Assembly (NCBI GenBank): GCA_022843305.1
Contig: JALHNX010000028.1
Location: forward strand, 1 to 39,628
Direction of reading: 5' to 3'
DNA length: 39,628 nucleotides
Origin: Pyrinomonadaceae bacterium
GTDB taxonomy: Bacteria; Acidobacteriota; Blastocatellia; Pyrinomonadales; Pyrinomonadaceae
Position numbers and translations under genes: made by a program. Below, in pieces: positions 23,519 through 31,598 of the stretch. The notes below the pieces were generated by a model. The model was not told where the DNA came from. It worked only from the letters and a program-made list of their open reading frames with translations, and ran no database searches. How positions within the stretch are numbered: the stretch's first letter is position 1; each line of letters opens with the position of its first letter.

Positions 23519-24427
23519 ATGAACGGATTGAGTTTTACCGCTAAAAAGTTGCAAGGTTTGTTTAAAATCGCGCCGGCTTGTTTGTTGATTCTGGTGAGTG
23601 TTTTTAATTTATTCGCTCAATATAGAGGTGCGCCGGTCAAAAAAGATCGGCTCATTAAAGCACTTCGTTCAAAGCAATTGCAAACCCGCGATATTGTTGC
23701 CGTGATTAATTCCAACGGTGTGGATTTTACGTTAACGCCCGAAACCAAAATACTTCTGATCGCCGCCGGTGCGCGTCCCGAAGTTATCAAAGCGATTGCC
23801 GACAATTCGCGTTTTGACGGCGACAGCACGTTTGCCAAAACCCGCAAACCGACTCCCACCAAAAAAACGACTTTAGCGAATTACGAAGATTTGCTCGACC
23901 GGGCGATGCTTTCCTACAAAGACCGGAAAAACCCGAAAGACGCGGTGCGTTTTCTGGAAACCGCCGTCAAAATGAATCCGAAAAACCCCGAAGCCCACCA
24001 ACTGCTCGGTTTCGTCAATCTTTACGGTTTAAACAATCTTTCGGCAGCCGAAAAATCAATGCGCGAATCGTTCGTTAACGGCGGCAGCGCGGTTTTCAGG
24101 GTTTATCACGACGACACGGGAAGTTTTAACAGCCGCTGTTCGGGTTCGCTCTATATTTCGCCCGAAACCATCCGTTTCGAATCGGACGACAATCGCCACA
24201 CGTTTGAAACTTCGAGCGTCAATATTGATAAGTTCAAGCTCGACACGGAATCGAACCGCAACTGGAAAAAGCACACGGTTTTTAAGGTTTTGCTGAAAAT
24301 CGGCAAATCCGACATAAAATTCCGCTTCGCACCGATCAGCGGAAAAGAAGCCGAATCGCTGATGGTCGAGCGGTTTGTTTATGTTTCAAAAAACAATTTT
24401 AATTTTGCGGGTTTATTTCCGAATTAG
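23519..24427 (+). CDS. Exported TPR-containing protein, 302 aa
   Basis: An N-terminal hydrophobic stretch (APACLLILVSVFNLFA, about 18-33) is a signal or anchor. Next is a helical region GVDFTLTPETKILLIAAGARPEVIKAI, then a TPR-like pair (AMLSYKDRKNPKDAVRFLETAVKMNPKNPEAHQLLGFVNLY, about 134-180). The C-terminal 120 residues look beta-rich: FRVYHDDTGSFNSRCSGSLYISPETIRFES and HTVFKVLLKIGKSDIKFRF. It probably acts in the envelope. Its last 15 nt overlap convergently with the gene at 24413-24919. Confidence 0.75.
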   Translation: MNGLSFTAKKLQGLFKIAPACLLILVSVFNLFAQYRGAPVKKDRLIKALRSKQLQTRDIVAVINSNGVDFTLTPETKILLIAAGARPEVIKAIADNSRFDGDSTFAKTRKPTPTKKTTLANYEDLLDRAMLSYKDRKNPKDAVRFLETAVKMNPKNPEAHQLLGFVNLYGLNNLSAAEKSMRESFVNGGSAVFRVYHDDTGSFNSRCSGSLYISPETIRFESDDNRHTFETSSVNIDKFKLDTESNRNWKKHTVFKVLLKIGKSDIKFRFAPISGKEAESLMVERFVYVSKNNFNFAGLFPN

Positions 24428-24919
24428 CTTTGAGAAGATAAATTCTGAACTAAAATTAAACATTTGCGCCTTTTGTTTGTTCAGCTCATCAATGTCGCGC
24501 TGCGATTTGTCCAGAAAATTCGTGCGTCCGCATTTGCTTACCGAAAGCCCGTTAATTGTCGCATTTGCATAGACAAGATAGCTTTTGCCAAGCTCAAAAT
24601 TAAATTGACAGGAATCTATGAAATACTCAAATTCTTTATCATCGGTAACATTGTGAGGAAAGTAGAAAGTAATGCTGTCTTTGAAATCGCCTTTCCAAAC
24701 ATTTTCGACTTTGAAGATAAGTTGAGTATTATTTTCCTCAACCAGAGTTCCCGCAAAAACAAAATCCGAAACGCTGACCAACCGCGAGACGGTTTTCTTA
24801 AATTTTTCGTCCGTATTGGTTTCTTCCGGGTCTTTTCGACACCAACAGGCATCAACGCTGACGGCATTTGAAGCGATAAAAACGGTCAGAACACAGAAGA
24901 TCAGGATGTGCTTTTTCAT
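24413..24919 (-). CDS. TIMP/NTR-like secreted protein, 168 aa
   Basis: A signal peptide (MKKHILIFCVLTVFIASNAVSVDA) is followed by CWCRKDPEE, so the mature N-terminus starts with Cys, as in tissue-inhibitor-of-metalloproteinase/netrin-like domains. Next come FVFAGTLVEENNTQLIFKVENVWKGDF and SCQFNFELGKSYLVYAN, both typical of NTR folds, and SKCGRTNFL. Three Cys pairs could form disulfides. Bacterial members occur in secreted proteins of unknown role; protease inhibition is only a hypothesis. Confidence 0.7.
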   Translation of the reverse strand: MKKHILIFCVLTVFIASNAVSVDACWCRKDPEETNTDEKFKKTVSRLVSVSDFVFAGTLVEENNTQLIFKVENVWKGDFKDSITFYFPHNVTDDKEFEYFIDSCQFNFELGKSYLVYANATINGLSVSKCGRTNFLDKSQRDIDELNKQKAQMFNFSSEFIFSKLIRK

Positions 24920-24940
24920 ACGGCATTACATGAAAATTTG

Positions 24941-25188
24941 GTAATGAACTAAAAGTAATCGTTTTCATAAATTGCCTCCAACTTTAGTTGGAGGAGCGAT
25001 TTGATGAGTTTTCCGGCTTGAGCCGAAAATCAGAAAAATATCAATCATCCGATCAGCTTGAGCTAAAGCAATTCGGAATGTGTTTAATATTATTATTCGG
25101 CTAAAGCCATTTTTTCATTGCCCTTAACCTCCAACTAAAGTTGGAGGCAATTGAAAAATACCCGTCAGCATTACTTTTAGTTCATTAC
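24941..25188. repeat. Nested inverted-repeat element downstream of trpS
   Basis: Outer arms 24941-24959 and 25170-25188 (19 bp, perfect) and inner arms 24970-24994 and 25128-25152 (25 bp, perfect) face each other. Each inner arm is itself a palindrome built on CCTCCAACTTTAGTTGGAGG. Small GGCTTGAGCC-like hairpins lie between. No protein is encoded in the 248 bp; it ends 8 nt from the trpS stop. Confidence 0.9.
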
Positions 25189-25195
25189 TGAAAAT

Positions 25196-26185
25196 TTAAG
25201 TTTCCGCGCCGACGATGCCCATTTTCGCGTAAACGTCGCGCAGAGTTTCACACGCAATGAGGCGGGCTTTTTCCGCGCCGTCTTTTAATATCTTATTTAA
25301 TTCGGCATCGTCAAAATCTTTGACGCGCTGCTGAAACGGTCGCAGAAATTCGACGACTGCTTCGGCGAGTTCGGATTTGAAATGACCGTAGCCTTTGCCG
25401 CCGAAATGCGCCTCGGCTTCGGCAGGCGTTTTGCCTGTCATTAATTGGTAAATCGTCAGCAGATTGCTGATTGCCGGACGCGCTTCATCGAATTCGATGG
25501 TCGTTCCCGAATCGGTCACGGCGCGTTTTATTTTCTTGGTGATCGTGTCGGCATCGTCGAGTAAGAAAATCGAGCCGTTCGCGTTTTCGTCGGATTTCGA
25601 CATTTTTTTCGCCGGTTCCTGCAAGGAAAGAATATTCGCGCCGACGGGCGGAATGAACGGTTCGGGAACGACGAAGGTTTCGCCGAAATCGCGGTTGAAG
25701 CGTTCCGCCAGATCGCGCGAAAGTTCGAGATGCTGTTTCTGGTCTTTGCCGACCGGCACGAGATGCGTTTGATACAAAAGAATGTCCGAAGCCATCAAAA
25801 CCGGATAGGTAAAAAGCCCGACTCCGGCGCGTTCCGCATTGCCTTTGCCTTTATCCTTAAACTGCGTCATTCGCTCCAATTCGCCCATTCGCGCGATGCA
25901 CGAAAGAATCCACGCAAGTTCGGCGTGTTCTGACACATCGGATTGGATAAAGATCGTCGAAATTTCAGGGTCAACGCCCGAAGCGAGATATATCCGCGCC
26001 AGATCAAGCGTTTTCTGCCGCAAAACTTCGGGGTTTTGCGGCAGCGTGACCGCGTGCAGATTGACGATGCAAAAGAAACTTTCGTATTCGTTTTGCAGGT
26101 TGACCCAGTTTTTGAGCGCGCCGAGATAATTGCCGAGATGCAGATTGCCGGTCGGCTGCGCGCCGCTAAAGATGCGTTTTTTCAT
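25196..26185 (-). CDS. trpS: Tryptophanyl-tRNA synthetase
   Basis: The 329-aa protein is a class Ic synthetase: FSGAQPTGNLHLGNYLGAL contains the HIGH-type motif and AKKMSKSDENANGSIFLLD the KMSKS motif. Other family segments are IFIQSDVSEHAELAWILSC and GDQ/GKDQKQHLELSRDLAERFN. It charges tRNA-Trp. The length is normal for bacteria. It follows the M50 protease gene with a 120-nt gap taken up by a tandem repeat, and it normally precedes scpA in related clusters; here a nested repeat and 7 kb of accessory genes separate them. Confidence 0.97.
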   Translation of the reverse strand: MKKRIFSGAQPTGNLHLGNYLGALKNWVNLQNEYESFFCIVNLHAVTLPQNPEVLRQKTLDLARIYLASGVDPEISTIFIQSDVSEHAELAWILSCIARMGELERMTQFKDKGKGNAERAGVGLFTYPVLMASDILLYQTHLVPVGKDQKQHLELSRDLAERFNRDFGETFVVPEPFIPPVGANILSLQEPAKKMSKSDENANGSIFLLDDADTITKKIKRAVTDSGTTIEFDEARPAISNLLTIYQLMTGKTPAEAEAHFGGKGYGHFKSELAEAVVEFLRPFQQRVKDFDDAELNKILKDGAEKARLIACETLRDVYAKMGIVGAET

Positions 26186-26198
26186 AAAGTAATAAAAT

Positions 26199-26297
26199 AG
26201 TTTGCAGAAAGTTGCGGGAAGTTGCAGGGAGTTGCAGAAAGTTTGGGTTTTAACTCTGCAAACTGTCTGTCAACTATCCGCAAACTATCTGTCAACT
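26199..26297. repeat. 10- and 11-nt tandem repeats in inverted orientation
   Basis: Four 10-nt units of the type GCAGAAAGTT (26204-26243) are followed after a short spacer by 11-nt units of the type CTGTCAACTAT (26255-26297). The two halves are approximate inverted complements. It fills the gap between the M50 protease stop and trpS start. Confidence 0.9.
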
Positions 26298-26305
26298 TAA
26301 ATTAA

Positions 26306-27007
26306 TTAAACCGACAGAATATAAAGTAGCCCGTAGAGAAAAGGTCTTATAATAAAGCTGAAAACTCCGATATAAATTAAAAACATCAGGATCAAAAAGC
26401 CGAATTGTTCGAGCAGATTGAAGATCGGTTCGGTGCTTTCGGGCATAAAGGTCTGCAAAATCTTACTGCCGTCAAGCGGCGGAAAAGGAAGCAGGTTGAA
26501 GACAAACAGCGAAAGATTGAGCAGCATCAGATTGCCGACGAAAATTGACAACGGATTAGTTGACATTGCTTCGCCCTGGATGCGTAAAAAGTCCTTGATC
26601 TCAAAACCCTGCGTCATCATAATTTTGGCGAGAATAATGCCGATAATCAGCAGAATCAGGTTTGCCAGCACGCCGGCGACCGAAACCATCACGTTGCCCC
26701 ATTTATAATTCGTCCATTTGCGCGGGTTGACCGGTGTCGGTTTGCCCCAGCCGATCAGCGGAATCGAACCGAGTGCGCCGCCCATCGCGCCGAAAACAAA
26801 GCTGATGATCGGAATCAAAAGCGTTCCGATCGGGTCGGTGTGCGCGACCGGATTAAGTGTGACGCGACCCAAAAGATACGCCGTGTCGTCGCCGAATTTA
26901 TACGACATCCATGCGTGTCCGGCTTCGTGTACGGAAATCGCCAGCAAAAGGACGACCATGTAAATTACCAGATGGCTTATAAAATTAGCTAAATCAATTT
27001 CAGGCAT
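26306..27007 (-). CDS. Site-2-type M50 family metalloprotease
   Basis: ATG 27007 is preferred over a TTG two codons upstream; GAGGT precedes it. The 233-aa membrane protein has HEAGHAWMSYKFGD (HExxH in the second helix) and NLLPFPPLDGSKIL, the second zinc motif with the conserved Asp, plus five or six membrane helices. This is the short, PDZ-less rhomboid-sized type (YwhC-like). In many genomes it precedes trpS and scpA, as here. Substrates are unknown. Confidence 0.93.
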   Translation of the reverse strand: MPEIDLANFISHLVIYMVVLLLAISVHEAGHAWMSYKFGDDTAYLLGRVTLNPVAHTDPIGTLLIPIISFVFGAMGGALGSIPLIGWGKPTPVNPRKWTNYKWGNVMVSVAGVLANLILLIIGIILAKIMMTQGFEIKDFLRIQGEAMSTNPLSIFVGNLMLLNLSLFVFNLLPFPPLDGSKILQTFMPESTEPIFNLLEQFGFLILMFLIYIGVFSFIIRPFLYGLLYILSV

Positions 27008-27119
27008 TATCAAACCTCAGAATTTGCAAGTTATTACTCAATTTTGTTAGTGTCAAAACAAAGAATTTTCGTTGTTTAGACAATTAAATTGTGCCATTGT
27101 TTGAGCGCAAAGGAAAATT

Positions 27120-27188
27120 CCGAATTCCAGATTTCAAATTTCAAATTGAAATCCTATAATCTGGAATCCGGAATCTGAAATCTGGAAT
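27120..27188. repeat. Heptamer-type tandem/inverted repeat
   Basis: ATTCCAGATTTCAAATTTC words (27124 onward) are mirrored by GGAATCT and GAAATCT 7-nt words at 27162-27188. The right arm ends 7 nt before the ATP-grasp ATG, so it may influence its translation. Confidence 0.85.
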
Positions 27189-27195
27189 CTAAATT

Positions 27196-28407
27196 ATGCA
27201 GAAATATATAGTTTGCATCGCCAGCGAACACAAAGGGAACGAATTTCTGGAAGAATGTCAGAACGCGGGCTGGCACGTAACGCTCGTTACGCGCAAGGAT
27301 TTATTGGATTATCCGTGGCTTTGGACTTCGATCAACGAAGCGAAAACCGTCGAGCGCAATGCCACGCCGGAAGATTATATCCGCGCGATCACGAACATTG
27401 CCGGAACCCAGCCGATTCACAGGATCGTTGGTTTGGACGAATTCGATGTTTTGACCGCGGCAAAAGCGCGCGAACACTTACAGATCGAGGGAATTTCAAA
27501 TTCCTTCGCGCTCCGATTCCGCGACAAACTGCGGATGCGGAATCTGGCTTGCGAGGTCGGTTTGCCGTGTCCCGATTTTGTCGGCGCTTTTAATCCGCGC
27601 GAGATCAACGAGTTCTTAGAAACAACTTCCGCGCCGTGGATCGTCAAACCGCGCACTGAAGTTTCGGCGTTCGGAATTAGAAAATGCAACACGGAAGGGC
27701 AGGTTTGGGACGTTTTGACCGATTTGGACAATCGCCATACGTGGCGCGATCATCCGTCGCAGTTTCTTATCGAACGCTTTATCGAAGGCAAGGTTTATCA
27801 CGTTGATTCGGTCGTTGCAGACGGCAAAATCGTCGCTTCGGGTGTCAGCGAATACGGCACGCCGCCGTTCAGCGTTTCGCATCACGGCGGCGTTTTTACG
27901 ACCTTTACCGTGCCGTATCGCTCGAAAGAACGCAGGGAACTCGAAAAATTAAACCAACAACTTCTCGAAGGTTTTGAGTATCGTCAGGGTGTTGCGCACG
28001 CCGAATTTTTGCAGTCGAAAGAAACGGGCGAATTCTTTCTGCTCGAAGTCGCCGCCCGCGTCGGCGGCGCGTATATCGCCAATGTTTTGGAACAGGCATG
28101 CGGCTTTAATCTCTGGCGCGAATGGGCGAAATTGGAAATTGCGACCAAAGAAAAGCCGTACAAAGTGCCGAAACTGCGCAAAGATTACGCGGGAATCTGC
28201 CTTGCGCTTTCAAAAGAAGAAAAGCCCGACACGTCGCATTACACCGACCCGGAAATCGTCTATCGCGTCGCCAAACCGAAACACGTCGGGCTGATCTTTT
28301 ATTCAAATAAACAAAAACGCCTCGCCGAACTTTTGCAGACTTACGGCGAAAGAATAACCAACGATTTTCTCGCGGTCGCGCCCGCCAAAGAAAGATACGA
28401 CGATTAA
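27196..28407 (+). CDS. ATP-grasp ligase family protein, 403 aa
   Basis: The N-terminal domain starts QKYIVCIASEHKGNEFLEECQNAGWHVTLVTR and the ATP-grasp core follows: FRDKLRMRNLACEVGLPCPDFVGAF, then APWIVKPRTEVSAFGIRKC (lysine for ATP), QFLIERFIEGKVYHVDSVV and EFLQSKETGEFFLLEVAARVGGAYIANVLEQACGFNLW (metal-binding Glu and Asn). Such enzymes join a carboxylate to an amine or thiol; the substrate is not evident. A tandem-inverted repeat lies directly upstream and a terminator follows. Confidence 0.9.
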   Translation: MQKYIVCIASEHKGNEFLEECQNAGWHVTLVTRKDLLDYPWLWTSINEAKTVERNATPEDYIRAITNIAGTQPIHRIVGLDEFDVLTAAKAREHLQIEGISNSFALRFRDKLRMRNLACEVGLPCPDFVGAFNPREINEFLETTSAPWIVKPRTEVSAFGIRKCNTEGQVWDVLTDLDNRHTWRDHPSQFLIERFIEGKVYHVDSVVADGKIVASGVSEYGTPPFSVSHHGGVFTTFTVPYRSKERRELEKLNQQLLEGFEYRQGVAHAEFLQSKETGEFFLLEVAARVGGAYIANVLEQACGFNLWREWAKLEIATKEKPYKVPKLRKDYAGICLALSKEEKPDTSHYTDPEIVYRVAKPKHVGLIFYSNKQKRLAELLQTYGERITNDFLAVAPAKERYDD

Positions 28408-28431
28408 CATCCAATTAAAAATTAAAAATTA

Positions 28432-28473
28432 AAAAGGCAAAAGTTGCGTGGTTTTTTACGACTTTTGCCTTTC
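28432..28473 (+). terminator. Terminator after the ATP-grasp gene
   Basis: AAAGGCAAAAGT pairs with ACTTTTGCCTTT around a 19-nt loop, with T runs in the loop and after the stem, 25 nt beyond the stop. A run of AATTAAAA-type 8-nt words precedes it. Confidence 0.7.
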
Positions 28474-28504
28474 TTCATTGAGATTGTTTATTCTAAATCT
28501 TTTT

Positions 28505-29761
28505 ATGACTGCCGAATTGGACAAACAAATACATTCACCAAAAATTTTAGAACACGATCTGAATCAATATTTCCCCGCGCTGCTCGAATTTGAATCAATC
28601 GAAGAAACCGAAAAGTCAGCGGTTTATCAAAAGATCAAACCGACGGTCGAACGGATATTAAACGCCGTCGTGCAGGAAGATTTTGCCGATTTCGGATTTG
28701 GGAATGTGGATTTCGGATTTGATTCATCACGCAAAAATCCCAAATCCCAAATCCCAAATCCAAAATCCGCCGTTTCGGCGGTCGCCTGGAATATCGAGCG
28801 CGGCAATATTTTCGAGGGAATCGTTGACGCTTTAAAAAATCACGACGGATTAAAGGATAAAGACATTTATCTCTTGACCGAACTCGATTACGGAATGACG
28901 CGGAGCAAGAATCGGTTCGTCGCGCAGGAATTGGCACGGGAATTGAAACTGAATTACGCCTTCGCGCCCGTTTACATCGCGCTGCAAAAGGGAAGCGGTG
29001 TTGAGGAATTTGCGGAGGGCGAAAATACGACTTCGATTCACGGTTTGGCGATGTTTTCAAAATATCCGCTCAAAAATGTTCACGCAGTCGCGCTTCCGAA
29101 CGGCAAGGATAAAATGTGGGGCAAGGAAAAACGGCTCGGGTATCTTCGCGCTTTGATTGCCGACATCGAGCATCCGGCGGGTGATTTTCGCGCCGTGACG
29201 ATTCATCTCGACGCGCATTCTTCGCGCAAACATCGCCATTTGCAGATGAAAATTATTCTCGACGCGCTCGACAAACTGCCGAAACTGCCGACAATCTTAG
29301 GCGGCGATTGGAACACGACAACCTACAACGCGCAAAACGCGAATCACGCGATTGCCGGATATTTTTGGCGCGTGATGTTGGGTGTCAAGAACGTCGTCAA
29401 AAATCATCTTCCGCATCCCGACCGGCATTTTGAAAAAGATTTGTTCGGCGAAATCGAACGGCGCGGCTACGAATATAAAAAATTTAACGAACTCGGTGTC
29501 GGAACTCTGCATTACGACATCGAAAGCATCGAAAAAAACACGAATTTGCGCGATTGGGTGCCGGAATGGTGTTTTCCGTTCATCTTCTGGGCGGCACGGC
29601 GCGTCGGCGGACGGGTTTCGGGCAGACTTGATTGGTTCGCGGGAAAAAACATTGAAATTGTCGGAAAACCGCAGACAATCGGCAATTTGGTTGATGAAAA
29701 CAACACGCCGCTCTCCGACCACGACGCGATTGCTTTGGACTTTACGCTTTCAAAAAGTTAG
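28505..29761 (+). CDS. Endonuclease/exonuclease/phosphatase-fold protein with a repeat insert
   Basis: ATG 28505 (418 aa) is preferred because upstream codons lie in the terminator. The catalytic domain shows VAWNIERGNIFEGI (Asn), YLLTELDYGMTRS (metal Glu), HLDAHSSRKHR, GGDWNTTTYN and SDHDAIALDF, the EEP signature. It could be a DNase, phosphodiesterase or lipid phosphatase; neighbours do not decide. Residues 61-88, from DFGFGNVDFGF through NPKSQIPNPKS, are encoded by a heptamer-type inverted repeat inserted between the N-terminal region and the catalytic domain; frame is kept, so the insertion looks tolerated. Confidence 0.85.
   Translation: MTAELDKQIHSPKILEHDLNQYFPALLEFESIEETEKSAVYQKIKPTVERILNAVVQEDFADFGFGNVDFGFDSSRKNPKSQIPNPKSAVSAVAWNIERGNIFEGIVDALKNHDGLKDKDIYLLTELDYGMTRSKNRFVAQELARELKLNYAFAPVYIALQKGSGVEEFAEGENTTSIHGLAMFSKYPLKNVHAVALPNGKDKMWGKEKRLGYLRALIADIEHPAGDFRAVTIHLDAHSSRKHRHLQMKIILDALDKLPKLPTILGGDWNTTTYNAQNANHAIAGYFWRVMLGVKNVVKNHLPHPDRHFEKDLFGEIERRGYEYKKFNELGVGTLHYDIESIEKNTNLRDWVPEWCFPFIFWAARRVGGRVSGRLDWFAGKNIEIVGKPQTIGNLVDENNTPLSDHDAIALDFTLSKS
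28688..28768. repeat. Heptamer-type inverted repeat inside a coding sequence
   Basis: GGATTTG/GGATTTC words (28690-28722) face AAATCCC words repeated at 28736-28768. It reads through in frame as about 27 extra residues of the EEP-fold protein. Confidence 0.88.
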
Positions 29762-29780
29762 AATCAAAAGTTCCAAATGA

Positions 29781-29811
29781 CTTGGGACTCAAGACTCAAG
29801 ACTCAGGACTA
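29781..29811. repeat. Tandem GACTCAA heptamers
   Basis: Three to four 7-nt units of the type GACTCAA in direct orientation, with a small hairpin CTTG/CAAG at the start, lie in the gap before the small gene at 29819. Confidence 0.85.
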
Positions 29812-29818
29812 AATTATT

Positions 29819-30070
29819 ATGGAAGTATCATTTTGCCAGACGCTCAGTTTTAATGCTGACACTTTTGAATTCGATGTCGTTTCGCAGGAAAACGGCAACG
29901 CAACGATTATTAAATTTCCGATTGACGAAAAACTATACAGCCCGGGCGATGTCGTCGTCGTTTTGCAGGATGCGGACATCGTTTTTCACGGACTAATCGG
30001 AAAAATCGAGGACGGCGAAGCCTACGCCTCAGACCCGAAAGGCTCGCTTTTAGCGGCAACCGTGCAGTAA
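29819..30070 (+). CDS. Small acidic protein of unknown function, 83 aa
   Basis: The protein starts MEVSFCQTLSFNADTFEFDVVS and has IIKFPIDEKLYSPGDVVVVLQDADIVFHGLIGKIEDGEAYASDP, a beta-rich sequence resembling a small OB- or SH3-like barrel. I recognise no named family. A tandem repeat lies 8 nt before the ATG, and no clear ribosome site is visible. tRNA-Ala follows 80 nt downstream on the same strand. Confidence 0.65.
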   Translation: MEVSFCQTLSFNADTFEFDVVSQENGNATIIKFPIDEKLYSPGDVVVVLQDADIVFHGLIGKIEDGEAYASDPKGSLLAATVQ

Positions 30071-30150
30071 AACTTGACGGTTTTTGAGATTTAAGCTAAT
30101 TTTAATTTTCGCAGATTTAAAATCTCGAATCTGAAATTTGAAATCTTAAT

Positions 30151-30227
30151 GGGGATGTAGCTCAGTTTGGCAGAGCGCTGCGTTCGCAATGCAGAGGTCA
30201 GGAGTTCGACCCTCCTCATCTCCACCA
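30151..30227 (+). tRNA. tRNA-Ala, anticodon CGC
   Basis: 77 nt including an encoded CCA. The acceptor stem is GGGGATG with CATCTCC and carries a G3-U70 pair, the alanine identity element. D-arm GCTC-GAGC, anticodon loop TTCGCAA giving CGC, T-arm AGGAG-TTCGACC-CTCCT are all regular. No integrase or att-like duplication is nearby. The gap 30071-30150 also contains GAATCTG/AAATTTG words. Confidence 0.97.
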
Positions 30228-30236
30228 TTTATTTTC

Positions 30237-30270
30237 AAGCACTTACGCGAGTAGGTGCTTTTTCTTTTTT
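30237..30270 (+). terminator. Terminator of the tRNA-Ala gene
   Basis: AAGCACTTAC pairs with GTAGGTGCTT (one G-U pair) around GCGA, followed by TTTCTTTTTT. Confidence 0.85.
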
Positions 30271-30297
30271 CCAGAAAAGACACTTTCAAAGACACTC

Positions 30298-31203
30298 TCA
30301 GTTGGGGATAATTTCGATGGTTACGTCAAACGCACCGGAATTGTCGTTGAGATTGCCTTCGTTGATTCCCAAAAAAAGTGCGCCGTCACGGGCGGCGACA
30401 AATTCGCGCGATGCGCCGACAAAGATAAATTCGTTGTTGTCGTCGCCAATCACGGCGATCAATCCGCCGGTCGCTTCCGCTTGAATCAGTTTGTCTTTAT
30501 CAGGCAGCGAGCCGATGCCCGCTGACGATGAAAATCGTCCGTTGCCGAGACTGACCTGACCTTTGCCGCTGATGCGGATTTTTTGACCTTTTTTGACGAC
30601 CCAACCGGAATTCGACCAGCCGTTTGCCGTGTTGTCCGCCAAAACCTTGACGTTCAGCATTATCGGTTTCGTCTGGGTGTCGGTTTTGACCGTGTTCGGC
30701 GTGTTATTGGTATAGGTCGGATTATTCGTGACCGTCGGCGTGATGGTCGTCGGATTCGTGCTGGATTGAGTCGTATTTGTCTGTGTCGTCGGCTGTGTCG
30801 TTTTATCGGTAATAATCACGCTTTTCGAAGGTGTCGGAGACGGCTGCGGAGTGGGTTTTGTTTCAGTTTGTCCGACCGTGATGACCGTGTTGTTTTTGTT
30901 TTCGGGTTTATTGACCGAAGTGTTCGTGTATGTCGGTAAAGTAGTTTTGTTGTTGTTTGAAACCTGCAGCGGTGTCGAATCGAATTCGATTGATTCAACT
31001 TCGTCGGCGAAAAAGTTCATCTGCCGCTGGCGCGAGCCTTCGCCGATCACGATGGTGAATTTTCCTTCACCGAAGCTGATGATTTTACCTTTAATGATAC
31101 TTCCGTCCTTGAGACGAATCGTATCGGCAAAGCCGAGACCGACCATTGACAAAACCAGAAAACAGGCAAGCGCAAAGCGATAAATTTTGGATTTTAAAAA
31201 CAT
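30298..31203 (-). CDS. Exported PA-IL-like lectin-domain protein, 301 aa
   Basis: A signal peptide (FALACFLVLSMVGLGFA) leads into a short domain DTIRLKDGSIIKGKIISFGEGKFTIVIGEGSRQRQMNFFADEVESIEFD, which resembles repeats seen in other envelope proteins of this phylum. A Thr/Pro/Asn-rich linker of about 100 residues follows. The C-terminal 120 residues, NVKVLADNTANGWSNSGW to GALFLGINEGNLNDNSGAFDVTIEI, match the PA-IL (LecA) type galactophilic lectin domain, with the calcium-binding Asp and Asn near the end. It is probably a cell-surface sugar-binding protein. Confidence 0.85.
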   Translation of the reverse strand: MFLKSKIYRFALACFLVLSMVGLGFADTIRLKDGSIIKGKIISFGEGKFTIVIGEGSRQRQMNFFADEVESIEFDSTPLQVSNNNKTTLPTYTNTSVNKPENKNNTVITVGQTETKPTPQPSPTPSKSVIITDKTTQPTTQTNTTQSSTNPTTITPTVTNNPTYTNNTPNTVKTDTQTKPIMLNVKVLADNTANGWSNSGWVVKKGQKIRISGKGQVSLGNGRFSSSAGIGSLPDKDKLIQAEATGGLIAVIGDDNNEFIFVGASREFVAARDGALFLGINEGNLNDNSGAFDVTIEIIPN

Positions 31204-31598
31204 ACTACCTCCACGGGATTAAATTTTCAGATTGGTTTGCGAACCTTTCGCAATCGGACAAGTTATTCATCGAAACTATCTATCGGGAAAGCGGCGTTTC
31301 AGTCAACATCTTGATGCTGAAAATGCCCGGATGAGTTGCAAAATTTGCGAACGACAAATTCATTTCAAATTATACATAAATTTCTTAAGGTTGTTAATTA
31401 ACTAACGGCTTTTATCGAACTGAAAACAAATTCGGCTTCGCCGCCGGCGATAACTATCAGGGTTTACAAAACTTTACAAAAAACTCAATTTTCCGGCGCA
31501 AGGTTTCAGGTTTTCGCCCGTTCACAAAAAGACGGCGGTTGAAAATAAAATTTCAGCGCGCCGCAAGAAAAAATATATAGTAAGAAAAGGGGAAGATT
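31204..31598. other. Intergenic region between divergent genes
   Basis: No gene is convincing here. It must hold the promoters of the PA-IL-like and META genes; AAGGGGAAGATT is the ribosome site of the latter and TATAGT at about 31576 is a possible -10. TTTACAAAACTTTACAAAA direct repeats lie near 31464. Confidence 0.45.

Noticed and set aside
16939-30147. Tandem repeats considered as CRISPR arrays
   Set aside because: The units are 7-11 nt without unique spacers, and no cas gene is present.
30151-30296. tRNA-Ala 3' end as an integration site for a mobile island
   Set aside because: No integrase gene and no second copy of the tRNA end is found in the window.
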